Assembly: GCA_027306925.1 (NCBI GenBank) | Contig: DAHUXW010000088.1 | Location: 1-34,878, forward strand | DNA from: Acidimicrobiaceae bacterium | GTDB lineage: Bacteria; Actinomycetota; Acidimicrobiia; Acidimicrobiales; Bog-793 | Direction of reading: 5' to 3' | DNA: 34,878 bases | In this document: positions 8,603 to 17,638 of the stretch, piece by piece | How positions within the stretch are numbered: position 1 is the stretch's first letter | Layout: each line of letters begins with the position of its first letter | The notes under the pieces: model-generated | Seen by the model: only the letters and a program-made list of their open reading frames with translations | Database searches by the model: none | Told to the model about the DNA's origin: nothing | Translations under genes and position numbers: made by a program

Positions 8603-10219
8603 TCAGGCGCCGGGTGGCGGGAGGCCCGTGGCGATCACGCGGTCCCGACCCGCGCGCTTCGCCGCGTACATGTGGAGGTCGGCCTCCGAGATGAGCGCGG
8701 CGATGTCGCCGTCGGCGCCGAGGGTCGCGACTCCGATGCTGATCGTCACCGGACCGCAGCCGGCGTCGGTCCGCCAGGAGTGCGCGCGCATCTCCTCGCA
8801 CACGTGCTCCGCGACGCGGGTCGCGGCGTCGCGGTCGCAGCCGGGCAGCACCATGAGGAACTCTTCCCCACCGAAGCGCACGACGAATCCGGTCGGCTCG
8901 ACCGCGAGCCGCAGGAGGTGGCCGGTCGCGACGAGCACGCGGTCACCGACCTCGTGGGACAGCTCGTCGTTCACGCGCTTGAAGTGGTCGAGATCCGCGA
9001 CCGCGATCGAGAGCGGCCGGCCCGTGCGCCGCGCGATGCGAACGAGCCGCGGCAGGCGGTCGCTCAGGTAGCGGCGGTTCCACAGCCCGGTGAGCGGGTC
9101 ACGCTGCGCGAGCTGCTCGAACTCCCGGCTGCGCCGGCGCGCGAGCTCGGTGTCGTAGAGAGCCTGGAGCGCCGCGGCCTGGGCCTCGCCCTCGGTCGCC
9201 CGCAGCCGCTCCCAGCGGTCGTAGAACGCGACGTGCAGCTCGTACGCGCGCTCGAAGTCGCTCTCGGCCGCGTGCACGCGCGCGAGCTCGCGAAGCACGC
9301 GGGCTTCGACCTCGAGGAGCTTGCGGTCGACCGAGAGCGCGAGGCACGCCTCGAGCGGCTCGCGAGCGGCCGACGGGCCGTCGCGTGAGCCGACGACCTC
9401 CGCGAGCGACAGGAGCGCGCCCGGAAGCGCCGTCGAGTCCGTCTGCGGCGCGGGCGACGGGCCGCCGATCGCGTCGCGGAGCATCGCCTCGGCGCCGTCC
9501 GGGTCCCCCTGCTCGTAGAGGACGCGGGCGACCGTGTCGACCGTCGAGAGGTTCAGGCGGCTCCCGTTGGTCGCCGCGAGCGCGAGCAGCTCGTCCACCG
9601 ATGCGCGCGCCGCCGCGAGGTCGCCTGACTCGTAGTGGATCCACGCGATGTTGTTGAGCACCGCGAGCTGCAGGACGGGCTCCCCGAGGCTGTGCGCGAG
9701 CTCCAGCGCGCGCTCGAACAGGTCGAACGACACGGTCCCGGACCGGAACGAGCTCGTGAGCAGCGCAAGGGTCATCGTGTGCTCGAGCTGCAGGTGCAGC
9801 GGGCTCGAGTCGTCGAGGAGCTGTACGCCCCGCTCGGCCTCGTCGAGGGAGTTCGCCCGAGCGCCGAGGCGGTCGAGCGCGCTCGCCATGATCGCGTGGC
9901 AGCGCGCGAGCACGAGCCGCCGGCCCTCGGCCTCCGCCGAGTCCTGGACGGAGCGGACGAGCTCGACCGCGGCCGGCACGTCGCGGGTCCGCGCGAGCAC
10001 GTCGGCCTGGACGAGCCGGCACCGGAGCTCGGCTTCGCGCATCTCGAGGGCCCGGGCCCGGCGCACGAGGTCGTGCGCCCTCGAGTCGAGCCCGTCGAGG
10101 CTCGCGTAGCGGTCGATCTCGAGCCGCGTGACCGCGTCGGCCAGCGCGTCGCGTTCCTCGAGCGCGCCGATGCCCGGCGGGCGTTGCGCGTCGGGCGCGA
10201 ACTGCTCGAGGCCGTTCAC
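8603..10219 (-). CDS. Diguanylate cyclase with N-terminal TPR-like helical repeats
   Basis: GGDEF domain: RDPLTGLWNRRYL...VADLDHFKRVNDELSHEVGD...VVRFGGEEFLMVLPG; N-terminal alpha-repeat region. Start taken as GTG 10219 (VNGLEQF). Confidence 0.85.
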   Translation of the reverse strand: MNGLEQFAPDAQRPPGIGALEERDALADAVTRLEIDRYASLDGLDSRAHDLVRRARALEMREAELRCRLVQADVLARTRDVPAAVELVRSVQDSAEAEGRRLVLARCHAIMASALDRLGARANSLDEAERGVQLLDDSSPLHLQLEHTMTLALLTSSFRSGTVSFDLFERALELAHSLGEPVLQLAVLNNIAWIHYESGDLAAARASVDELLALAATNGSRLNLSTVDTVARVLYEQGDPDGAEAMLRDAIGGPSPAPQTDSTALPGALLSLAEVVGSRDGPSAAREPLEACLALSVDRKLLEVEARVLRELARVHAAESDFERAYELHVAFYDRWERLRATEGEAQAAALQALYDTELARRRSREFEQLAQRDPLTGLWNRRYLSDRLPRLVRIARRTGRPLSIAVADLDHFKRVNDELSHEVGDRVLVATGHLLRLAVEPTGFVVRFGGEEFLMVLPGCDRDAATRVAEHVCEEMRAHSWRTDAGCGPVTISIGVATLGADGDIAALISEADLHMYAAKRAGRDRVIATGLPPPGA

Positions 10220-10347
10220 GGCCGGCGGCCCGCGCCGGCGACCACGATGCCCGCGACCCGGCGCCGGATTGCGGATCCACCCACGTCGCAAGTCTCGCAG
10301 GTCGCGCCCGGACCGCGCCGGGTGCACGCGCGGGCCGGGCGAGCCGG

Positions 10348-10360
10348 TAACTTCGAGTCG
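10348..10360 (+). promoter_or_regulatory. Leaderless-type -10 element TAACTT 6 nt before GTG start of thioredoxin-like gene
   Basis: GGTAACTTCGAGTCGTG; no Shine-Dalgarno sequence in between. Confidence 0.45.
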
Positions 10361-11079
10361 TGGCAATCGACGTGACCGACGCGACCTTCGAGACCGAGGT
10401 CCTCGCTCGCTCCGAACAGCTCCCCGTCGTCATCGACCTGTGGGCGCCGTGGTGCGGGCCCTGCCGGACGCTCGGCCCGGTCATAGAGAAGGCGGTCGCG
10501 GACACGGGCGGCAAGGTCGAGCTCGCGAAGGTGAACGTGGACGAGAACCCGATGGTCTCGTCCGCCTTCAAGGTCCAGTCCATCCCCGCCGTGTTCGCGG
10601 TGAGCGGGCGCTCGGTCGTCGACAGCTTCATCGGCGCGCTCCCCGAGGCCGAGGTGCGGGCGTTCGTCGACCGGCTCGCGACGACGCCGAGCGAGGCGGA
10701 CCTCCTCGTCGACGCCGGCGACGAGGCGTCGCTGCGGCGCGCGCTCGAGCTCGAGCCGGACCACCCGCGCGCGGTCGTCGCCCTCGCCGAGCTGCTCGTG
10801 GCCGCGGGCCACCAGGACGAGGCGCTCGCGCTCCTCGCCCGGATCCCCGACACGGCCGAGACGCGGCGCGTCGGCGCCCTCGCGCGCCTCGCGTCGAGCG
10901 AGTCCGCCGCGACCGCGCTACGCGAAGGCTCGATCGACGCGCGACTCGCCGAGCTGCTCGACTCGGTGAAGTCCGACCCGGCCGCGCGGCAGGAGTACGT
11001 CGACCTGCTCGAGGCCATGGACCCGGACGACCCCCGTCGCGAGCAGCACCGGCGGGCGCTCGCGTCCCGGCTGTTCTGA
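10360..11079 (+). CDS. Thioredoxin-domain protein with C-terminal TPR-like region (CnoX/YbbN-like)
   Basis: VVIDLWAPWCGPCRTLGPVIEKA (WCGPC), VQSIPAVFAV, then DEASLRRALELEPDHPRAVVALAELLVAAGHQDEALALLARIP. Confidence 0.88.
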   Translation: MAIDVTDATFETEVLARSEQLPVVIDLWAPWCGPCRTLGPVIEKAVADTGGKVELAKVNVDENPMVSSAFKVQSIPAVFAVSGRSVVDSFIGALPEAEVRAFVDRLATTPSEADLLVDAGDEASLRRALELEPDHPRAVVALAELLVAAGHQDEALALLARIPDTAETRRVGALARLASSESAATALREGSIDARLAELLDSVKSDPAARQEYVDLLEAMDPDDPRREQHRRALASRLF

Positions 11080-11087
11080 GCCGGACC

Positions 11088-11957
11088 GTGGCCGGCGCGC
11101 CGGCGTCACCTCGCACCCGGCCGTCCGTCCTCCGGCTCGGCGGGCACGTCCTCGACTGCACGTTCCGCGCGATCGTGATGGGCGTGCTCAACCGGACGCC
11201 CGACTCGTTCTACGACCGGGGCGCGACCTTCGCGCTCGACGACCTGCTCCGGCGCGCCGAGCAGCTCGTCGCGGACGGCGCTGACGTGCTCGACGTCGGC
11301 GGCGTGAAGGCGGGGCCGGGTGACGAGGTCACGGAAGGCGAGGAGCTCGACCGCGTCGTGCCGGCGATCGCCGAGCTCGCGTCGCGCTTCGACGTCCCGA
11401 TCTCGGTCGACACCTGGCGCGCCGAGGTGGCCGCGGCCGCGTACTCGGCGGGCGCGGTCCTCGGCAACGACATCAGCGGCTTCGCCGACCCCCGGTACCT
11501 CGAGGCCGCGGCCGCGGCCGGCGCGTCGGTCGTCGCGACCCACATCCGCCTCGCGCCGCGGGTGCGGGACCCCGACCCCACCTACCCCCGGGGCGACGTC
11601 GTCGCCGCGGTCGAGTCGATGCTCGCGGACCGCCTCGCTCGGGCGCTCGGCGCGGGGATCGACGCCGACCGTGTCGTGCTCGACGCCGGGCTCGACCTCG
11701 GCAAGACGCCCGAGCAGTCGCTCGAGCTCCTGCGGGCGTCGGGCCGGCTCGCCGAGATCGGCCCGCCGCTGCTGCTCTCCGCCTCGAACAAGACGTTCCT
11801 CGGGGCACTGCTCGGCCTCGAGATCCACGAGCGCCGGGAGGCGTCGCTCGCAGCGGTCGCGCTCGGCGTGACGCGCGGCTGCCGTGTCGTGCGCGTGCAC
11901 GACGTCGCGGGCACGCGACGGGTCGTCGACGTGCTCGCGGAGGTCCTGGCCGCATGA
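11088..11957 (+). CDS. folP: Dihydropteroate synthase family protein, FolP2-like variant
   Basis: IVMGVLNRTPDSFYDRGATF, DVLDVGGVKAGPG, PISVDTWRAEV, LLLSASNKTFLGALLG, RVVRVHDVAGTRRVVDVL. Confidence 0.85.
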   Translation: MAGAPASPRTRPSVLRLGGHVLDCTFRAIVMGVLNRTPDSFYDRGATFALDDLLRRAEQLVADGADVLDVGGVKAGPGDEVTEGEELDRVVPAIAELASRFDVPISVDTWRAEVAAAAYSAGAVLGNDISGFADPRYLEAAAAAGASVVATHIRLAPRVRDPDPTYPRGDVVAAVESMLADRLARALGAGIDADRVVLDAGLDLGKTPEQSLELLRASGRLAEIGPPLLLSASNKTFLGALLGLEIHERREASLAAVALGVTRGCRVVRVHDVAGTRRVVDVLAEVLAA

Positions 11958-13051
11958 GCGCCGCCAACCGGCGCGCGCCGGACGGCGCGGCTCCGGCGGC
12001 GTCGGGCGCGGACGTCGGGCGCGCGGTGCTCGTCCAGGGCGACGACCCCTCGCTGCTGAGCCGGGCGCTCTCCTCGCTCGTCGATGGGCTCGCGACCGGC
12101 GACGGCAGCGGACCGACGCCGGTCGAGGAGTACGGCGAGCCCGGCCGCGGCGAGCCGCGCGCGGACGAGCCGTCGCCGGTCGCGCTCGCGCTCGCCGCGT
12201 GCCGCACCCCGCCGTTCCTCGCGCCGCGGCGGGTCGTCGTACTGCGCGACGCCGCCGCCCTCGACGCGGCGCAGGTGAAGGCCGTCGTCGAGTACCTCGG
12301 CGAGCCGCTCGACTCCACCGTGCTCGTCCTCGCGTACGCGGGCAGGTCGGCGCCCGCCGCGCTCCAGAAGGCCGTGCGCGCGAACGGCACGGTCGTCGAC
12401 GCGGTGCCGGCGGCGGCGGGCCGCGCCCGCTCGCAGTGGTACGCCGAGCAGGTGCGGTCCGCGCCCGTGCGGCTCTCCCCCGCCGCGGCCGCGCGGCTCG
12501 AGGCGCACCTCGGCGAGGACCTCTCGCGCCTCGACGGCCTGCTCGGCGCGCTGAGCGCGACGTACGGGCCGAAGGCGACGATCACCCCCGACGACCTCGA
12601 GCCGCTCCTCGGCGCCGCGGGCGGCGTCGCGCCGTGGGACCTCACCGACGCGCTCGACGCGGGCGACGCCGCGAAGTCCGTCGAGACGCTCCACCGGCTC
12701 GTCGGGGCCGGGGAGCGCCACCCGCTCCAGGTGCTCGCGTCGCTGCACCGCCACTACGGGGCCATGCTCCGCCTCGACGGCAGCGGCGCCGCGGACGAGG
12801 CGACGGCCGCTGCGCTCACCGGGATGAAGCCGTACCCCGCCCGCAAGGTCCTGTCCCAGGCTCGGCGCCTCGGCCACGACCGCGTCGCGCGGGCGGTCAC
12901 GCTCCTCGCCGGCGCGGATCTCGGCTGTCGCGGCGGCACCGGCTGGCCTCCCGAGCTCGTGCTCGAGGTGCTCGTCGCGCGGCTCGCGAGGCTCGTGCGC
13001 GAACGACCCACCGCCCGTCCCGGCCGCGCCCCGGTCGGGACGGTCCGGTGA
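11954..13051 (+). CDS. holA: DNA polymerase III subunit delta
   Basis: ATGA overlap with the upstream gene; RAVLVQGDDPSLLSRALSSLV, PPFLAPRRVVVLRDAAAL, TVLVLAYAG, HPLQVLASLHRHYGAMLRL and AARKVL-type C-terminus (YPARKVLSQARRL). Confidence 0.85.
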   Translation: MSAANRRAPDGAAPAASGADVGRAVLVQGDDPSLLSRALSSLVDGLATGDGSGPTPVEEYGEPGRGEPRADEPSPVALALAACRTPPFLAPRRVVVLRDAAALDAAQVKAVVEYLGEPLDSTVLVLAYAGRSAPAALQKAVRANGTVVDAVPAAAGRARSQWYAEQVRSAPVRLSPAAAARLEAHLGEDLSRLDGLLGALSATYGPKATITPDDLEPLLGAAGGVAPWDLTDALDAGDAAKSVETLHRLVGAGERHPLQVLASLHRHYGAMLRLDGSGAADEATAAALTGMKPYPARKVLSQARRLGHDRVARAVTLLAGADLGCRGGTGWPPELVLEVLVARLARLVRERPTARPGRAPVGTVR

Positions 13052-13887
13052 GCGACACGCCGCCGCACCCGCCGCGGGTCGCGTCACCGGACGCGTTGCG
13101 CGCGATCGCGGTCGACGTCGCGACGGAGGCGGGCACGCTCCTCGTCGCCGCGCGCGGCGGTGGCACGCAGCTCGGTCGGCTCGCCGCGGGCGCGACCCGC
13201 AAGTCCTCACGGACCGACCTCGCGACCGACGCGGACCGTGCGAGCGAGGAGCTCGTGCGCACCATGCTCGCCGCCGCCCGCCCCGGCGACGCCCTCCTCG
13301 GCGAGGAGGGCGGGGCGCGTCCCGGGACCTCGGGCCTCACCTGGGTCGTCGATCCGCTCGACGGCACGACGAACTTCGTCTACGACTTCCCGCTGTGGTC
13401 CGTGTCGGTCGCCGTCGTCGACGACGCGGGCACGGTCGCAGGCGCCGTCCACCACCCGCTCGGGGGCGAGACGTTCTCCGCCGCACGCGGGCGTGGTGCG
13501 TGGCTCGGCGACCGCCAGCTCGAAGCCCGTCCGGCGCCTCCGCTCGCCGAGGCACTCGTCGGCACGGGCTTCGCCTACGACGCCGCCCTGCGGGCGAGCC
13601 AGGCGCGCCTGCTCGCGACCGTGCTCCCCGCCGTGCGCGACATCCGCCGCGGCGGGTCCGCCGCGCTCGACCTCTGCTGGCTCGCGGCCGGCCGCCTCGA
13701 CGGCTTCTACGAGGCGGGCCTCAAGCCCTGGGACCGGGCGGCCGGCCTGCTCGTCGCCCATGAGGCCGGGATCGCGTCGACCGACCTCGACGGCGTCGTG
13801 CCGGGCGAGACCACACTCGTCGCGGCAGTGCCGGGCCTGGTCGGCGCCCTCGCCGAGCTGCTCGGTCGAGCCGCGTCGGCGCGCTGA
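13048..13887 (+). CDS. Inositol monophosphatase family protein
   Basis: [74 protein letters not shown] 13048 overlaps the holA stop. Confidence 0.92.
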   Translation: MSDTPPHPPRVASPDALRAIAVDVATEAGTLLVAARGGGTQLGRLAAGATRKSSRTDLATDADRASEELVRTMLAAARPGDALLGEEGGARPGTSGLTWVVDPLDGTTNFVYDFPLWSVSVAVVDDAGTVAGAVHHPLGGETFSAARGRGAWLGDRQLEARPAPPLAEALVGTGFAYDAALRASQARLLATVLPAVRDIRRGGSAALDLCWLAAGRLDGFYEAGLKPWDRAAGLLVAHEAGIASTDLDGVVPGETTLVAAVPGLVGALAELLGRAASAR

Positions 13888-13946
13888 CTACCATTTCGTC
13901 CGGCCGATCGAGCCTCGCCCCGCCGGGGCGACCGAGGAGGGGCGAA

Positions 13947-14429
13947 GTGGACTTCGACGTCGTCATCGAGATTCCGAAGGGGCAGCGCAACAAGTACGAG
14001 GTCGACCACGAGACCGGCAGGATACGGCTCGACCGGACGCTGTTCACCGCGACGCACTACCCGGCGGACTACGGCTACATCGAGGAGACGCTCGGCCAGG
14101 ACGGCGACCCGCTCGACGCGCTCGTGCTCGTCGAGGTCCCGACCTTCCCCGGCTGCATCATCCGGTCGCGTCCGGTCGCGATGTTCAAGATGACCGACGA
14201 GAAGGGGCCCGACGACAAGATCGTGTGCGTGCCCGCGGAGGACCCCCGCTACGACGCGCTGCAGGACCTCGGCGACCTCCCGGCGCTCGAGCGGGCGATG
14301 ATCCAGCACTTCTTCGAGGTCTACAAGGCCCTCGAGCCGGGCAAGCGGGTCGAGAGCGCGGACTGGGCGGACCGCACCGCGGCCGAGACCGAGATCGTCG
14401 CCTCGCGGAGGCGCCAGCACACGAGCTGA
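13947..14429 (+). CDS. ppa: Inorganic pyrophosphatase
   Basis: [68 protein letters not shown] before GTG. Confidence 0.97.
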   Translation: MDFDVVIEIPKGQRNKYEVDHETGRIRLDRTLFTATHYPADYGYIEETLGQDGDPLDALVLVEVPTFPGCIIRSRPVAMFKMTDEKGPDDKIVCVPAEDPRYDALQDLGDLPALERAMIQHFFEVYKALEPGKRVESADWADRTAAETEIVASRRRQHTS

Positions 14430-14438
14430 CCCGGCGGA

Positions 14439-14456
14439 CGCGGGCGCGCACCCGCG
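14439..14456. terminator. Candidate terminator hairpin between convergent ppa and SGNH genes
   Basis: CGCGGG-cgcgca-CCCGCG inverted repeat 10 bp after the ppa stop. Confidence 0.35.
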
Positions 14457-14498
14457 CCGCACCGGGCCCGATCGCGCGGAGCGGGCGCGGGCGCGTCC

Positions 14499-15587
14499 TC
14501 ACAGCCGGACGTGCCAGGTCCGCTCCATCGCGGCGACCGCGGCGCGTGCGAGCAGGTCGGTGCCGCCCGGCACGTCGATGTGGATCCCGTCGTCGTCGCG
14601 CACCTGGACGAGCGTCCCCGACCGGTCGGGCAGGTACTCGCTGTACGCGCCAGACGGCGTCGCGAGGACGCGCCAGGTCGAGAGGAAGGTGACGCCCGGA
14701 TGAGCGCGCGCCTCGGCCGCGAAGAGCGAGTTCTCCGTGCGCATCGCCGCGTCGGACAGCGTCGCGGCGGGCGACATGATCGGCATCCCCACCCAGAGCA
14801 CGTGCGCGCCGGCCGCGGTCGCCTCGGACATCATCCGCGCGACGCGAGCGCCGTAGACGTCGCGCCACGCCGCGGTCCCGAAGCCGATGTAGCGCGAGCC
14901 GACGTCGAAGCTCTGCGCGTCGTTGCCGCCGAGCATCACCACGACCACCTGCGGGTGGTAGCGGCGCAGCTCGACCTCGAGCTGCGCTGGCCAGTCGTAG
15001 TAGCCGATCGCGGCGAGGCCGGTCGAGCCGACCGCGTCCTGCACGATGCGGACGTACCGGTCCGCGGCGAGGACGTCGCCGAGCCCGAAGCCGAGGTCCT
15101 CGCCGATCGAGTCGCCGACCTCGAGCATCGTCATGGTCCGGCCGGGTCCGGGTTGCTCGACGGGCGCGAGCCCCGCGGTCGGAGCAGTCGTCGGCGGCGC
15201 CGTCGTCACGGAGGGTGCGACCGTGCTCGTCGGCGCGGGCCGGGGCTCGGTCGGCACGGGCGAGCGGCCGCGTCCCGGCGCGCCCGCGGCGACCGACCCG
15301 CCCGGCGTCCCGTCGCGGCCGAGCACGAGGTCCGCGCCACGCCCGATCCGGTCGAGGCCGAGGGCCGCGCCCGCTCGCGCGACCGGCCGCAGCACCGTCA
15401 TCGCGACGGTCCGGCGCGTCCCGAGCGGCGACGAGCGCGCGGCGTCGTAGAGCGCGCGTGCGTCGAGAAGCAGCCACGTCGCGAAGCACACGAGCCCGAC
15501 GAAGAGCACCTGGCCGGCCGCGACGACGCGGCGGCCTTTCGTCGTGCGCCGCGCCGCGCGCGTCGCCGCGCGCTCCTCGCCGGTCAT
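14499..15587 (-). CDS. SGNH/GDSL-family hydrolase (DUF459-like), membrane-anchored, probable O-acyl modification partner
   Basis: N-terminal TM helix; MLEVGDSIGEDLGFGLGDVLA (GDS block), VVVMLGGNDAQSF (GGND), DDGIHIDVPGG (DxxH). Confidence 0.82.
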   Translation of the reverse strand: MTGEERAATRAARRTTKGRRVVAAGQVLFVGLVCFATWLLLDARALYDAARSSPLGTRRTVAMTVLRPVARAGAALGLDRIGRGADLVLGRDGTPGGSVAAGAPGRGRSPVPTEPRPAPTSTVAPSVTTAPPTTAPTAGLAPVEQPGPGRTMTMLEVGDSIGEDLGFGLGDVLAADRYVRIVQDAVGSTGLAAIGYYDWPAQLEVELRRYHPQVVVVMLGGNDAQSFDVGSRYIGFGTAAWRDVYGARVARMMSEATAAGAHVLWVGMPIMSPAATLSDAAMRTENSLFAAEARAHPGVTFLSTWRVLATPSGAYSEYLPDRSGTLVQVRDDDGIHIDVPGGTDLLARAAVAAMERTWHVRL

Positions 15588-15597
15588 CGGGCGCCCA

Positions 15598-17037
15598 TCA
15601 GAAGCGGAAGTAGATGAACGGCGCGACGCCCGACGGCCCGAGCGTCGTGATGACCATGAGCGCCGCGCCGAGCACGACGCCCTTCGCGACCGAGCCGAGC
15701 TCCACGAAGCGCGCCTCGACCCGGCCGCGCCAGTCTCGCGGCACGTACTGGAGCGCGAGCGAGCCGAGCACGACCGCGACGACCGGCAGGCGCACGAGCG
15801 GCGCGGGCTGCCCCCAGGTCGTCACGAGCCGGCTGACGAGACTGAACGCGTCGTGCACCGAGTTGGCGTCGAAGAACAGCCACGCGAGGCTCACGACCGA
15901 GAGCGTGACCGCCCGCTGGCGCCAGCGCGCGACCGGCGTGTCGGCGAGCGCCGGACGGCCGCTGCGCTCCCTCAGGTGGCGGCGAGCGTGCCCGGCGCAC
16001 TGCACGACCCCGTGGATCGCCCCCCAGATGACGAAGGTCCACGCGGGGCCGTGCCACAGCCCGCCGAGCACCATCGTGATCATGATGTTGCGGTAGAGGC
16101 GCGAGCGCGAGCCACGGCTGCCGCCGAGCGGCACGTAGAGGTAGTCGCGCAGCCAGTACGAGAGGGTCATGTGCCAGCGGCGCCAGAACTCCTGGAGCGA
16201 GCGCGCGGTGTAGGGCGCGTCGAAGTTCTGCGGGAACTCGAAGCCGAGCAGCTTGGCGCAGCCGATCGCGATGTCCGTATAGCCGCTGAAGTCGCAGTAG
16301 ATCTGCACGCTGTACGCGTACGCGGCGAGCAGGACCTCGGGCGCGCTGTGCAGCGAGGGGTTGTTGAAGACCGGGACCACGATCGCAGACGAGACGTAGC
16401 TCGAGATCACGACCTTCTTGAACAGCCCGCCGAAGATCATGAACGCGGCCTCGGTGAGGTCGAGGCGCCTCGGGTCCCGCTGCGCCGAGCGGGCGATCTG
16501 CGGGAGGAGCTCGGAGCCGCGCACGATCGGCCCGGCGAGCAGGTGCGGGAAGAACGACTGGTAGACCGCGACGTCGAGGAACGGGGCCGTGCGCAAGGAC
16601 CTGCGGTAGACGTCGATCACGTAGGACAGGCCCATGAACGTGTAGAACGAGATGCCGATCGGGAGGGCTGCGCTCGCGGCGAGCGGGACCGGGGTCCCGT
16701 GCACCCCGAGGGCGCGCAGCGCGTTGTCGAGCGACAGCGACACGAAACCGTAGTACTTGAACCACCCGAGCAGGCCGAGCTGAGCGACGACGGTCGCGAC
16801 GAGCCAGCCGCGCCGGCCCCGGTCCGTCGGCGCCCGGTCGACGAGCCGACCACCGAGGTACGTCGCGACCGTCGAGGCGGCGAGCAGGAACACGTAGCGC
16901 CAGTCGGCCCACGCATAGAAGACGTAGCTCGCGACGAGGATCAGGACCCGCCAGGTGCGCGCGAGGGGAACGACGAGCCAGTTCCCGATGAACACGACGC
17001 CGAAGAAGATGGCGAAGTCGGTCGTCGGGAACAGCAC
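15598..17037 (-). CDS. MBOAT-family O-acyltransferase (AlgI/DltB-like)
   Basis: Polytopic; VLFPTTDFAIFFGVVFIGNW start, PFLDVAVYQSFFPHLLAGPIVRGSELLPQ, CDFSGYTDIAIGCAKLLGFEFPQNFDAPY, EFWRRWHMTLSYWLRDYLYVPLGG, LGGLWHGPAWTFVIWG. Confidence 0.92.
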   Translation of the reverse strand: MLFPTTDFAIFFGVVFIGNWLVVPLARTWRVLILVASYVFYAWADWRYVFLLAASTVATYLGGRLVDRAPTDRGRRGWLVATVVAQLGLLGWFKYYGFVSLSLDNALRALGVHGTPVPLAASAALPIGISFYTFMGLSYVIDVYRRSLRTAPFLDVAVYQSFFPHLLAGPIVRGSELLPQIARSAQRDPRRLDLTEAAFMIFGGLFKKVVISSYVSSAIVVPVFNNPSLHSAPEVLLAAYAYSVQIYCDFSGYTDIAIGCAKLLGFEFPQNFDAPYTARSLQEFWRRWHMTLSYWLRDYLYVPLGGSRGSRSRLYRNIMITMVLGGLWHGPAWTFVIWGAIHGVVQCAGHARRHLRERSGRPALADTPVARWRQRAVTLSVVSLAWLFFDANSVHDAFSLVSRLVTTWGQPAPLVRLPVVAVVLGSLALQYVPRDWRGRVEARFVELGSVAKGVVLGAALMVITTLGPSGVAPFIYFRF

Positions 17038-17175
17038 GTGAAGCCCCCCACCAGCCCACCGGGCCGTCGAAACGAGCACACTACCGGCTCTCGTGCGCGC
17101 CTCCCAGCACCCGCGCGCGACGTGCGGCCGGCTCGCGGCCGCCGTCGGGGACGCCGCGTCCGGTGCGACAGATCC

Positions 17176-17204
17176 TTGCCCGCTCGGCAACACGGGCGTA
17201 ACAT
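17176..17204 (+). promoter_or_regulatory. Candidate sigma70-type promoter of whiB gene
   Basis: TTGCCC (17176-17181) - 17 bp - TAACAT (17199-17204), leaving a roughly 137-nt leader to GTG 17348. Confidence 0.45.
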
Positions 17205-17276
17205 GTCGCCCGCCAGTGGGTGCCTCCGCGAGCTGCTCGGGGGGTGTGTCGCAGGGCAGAGGGAGCGGGGGGCCGC

Positions 17277-17306
17277 CCAGCCTTGTGAACGCGTGCACAA
17301 GGCTGG
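17277..17306. promoter_or_regulatory. Perfect 11-bp inverted repeat CCAGCCTTGTG-aacgcgtg-CACAAGGCTGG upstream of whiB; CRP-like operator or leader hairpin
   Basis: Direct inspection; contains a GTG-N8-CAC core. Confidence 0.6.
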
Positions 17307-17347
17307 CGACGTGCGCCATGGCGGCGCCGACGCATCGAGGAGGCAAC

Positions 17348-17638
17348 GTGGCCCTCAGCTGGAACAGGTCGATCGACTGGGACGGGGACGCCTGGCGCGA
17401 GCGAGCGGCGTGCTGCGACACCGATCCCGACCTCTTCTTCCCTGTCGGAACCACCGGTCAGGCGGTCGACCAGATCGAGGCCGCGAAAGCCGTCTGCCGG
17501 GCCTGCGAGGTGCAGTCCGGCTGCCTCGAGTTCGCCCTCGCGACGAACCAGGAGTCGGGCGTGTGGGGCTGCACCTCCGAGGAGGAGCGCCGCAAGCTCC
17601 GCAAGGCCTGGCTCGCCCGGCAGCGCCGCGCGTCCTGA
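17348..17638 (+). CDS. whiB1: WhiB1/WblE-type Fe-S transcription factor
   Basis: RERAACCDTDPDLFFPVGTTGQAVDQIEAAKAVCRACEVQSGCLEFALATNQESGVWGCTSEEERRKLRK: CxxC/CxxxxxC arrangement plus GVWG turn; RBS GAGGAGGCAAC then GTG. Confidence 0.9.
   Translation: MALSWNRSIDWDGDAWRERAACCDTDPDLFFPVGTTGQAVDQIEAAKAVCRACEVQSGCLEFALATNQESGVWGCTSEEERRKLRKAWLARQRRAS

Noticed and set aside
5629-8694. 1021-aa + strand ORF inside metH
   Set aside because: Arg/Ala/Pro-rich shadow frame caused by high GC; no domain motifs, and overlaps a certain gene.
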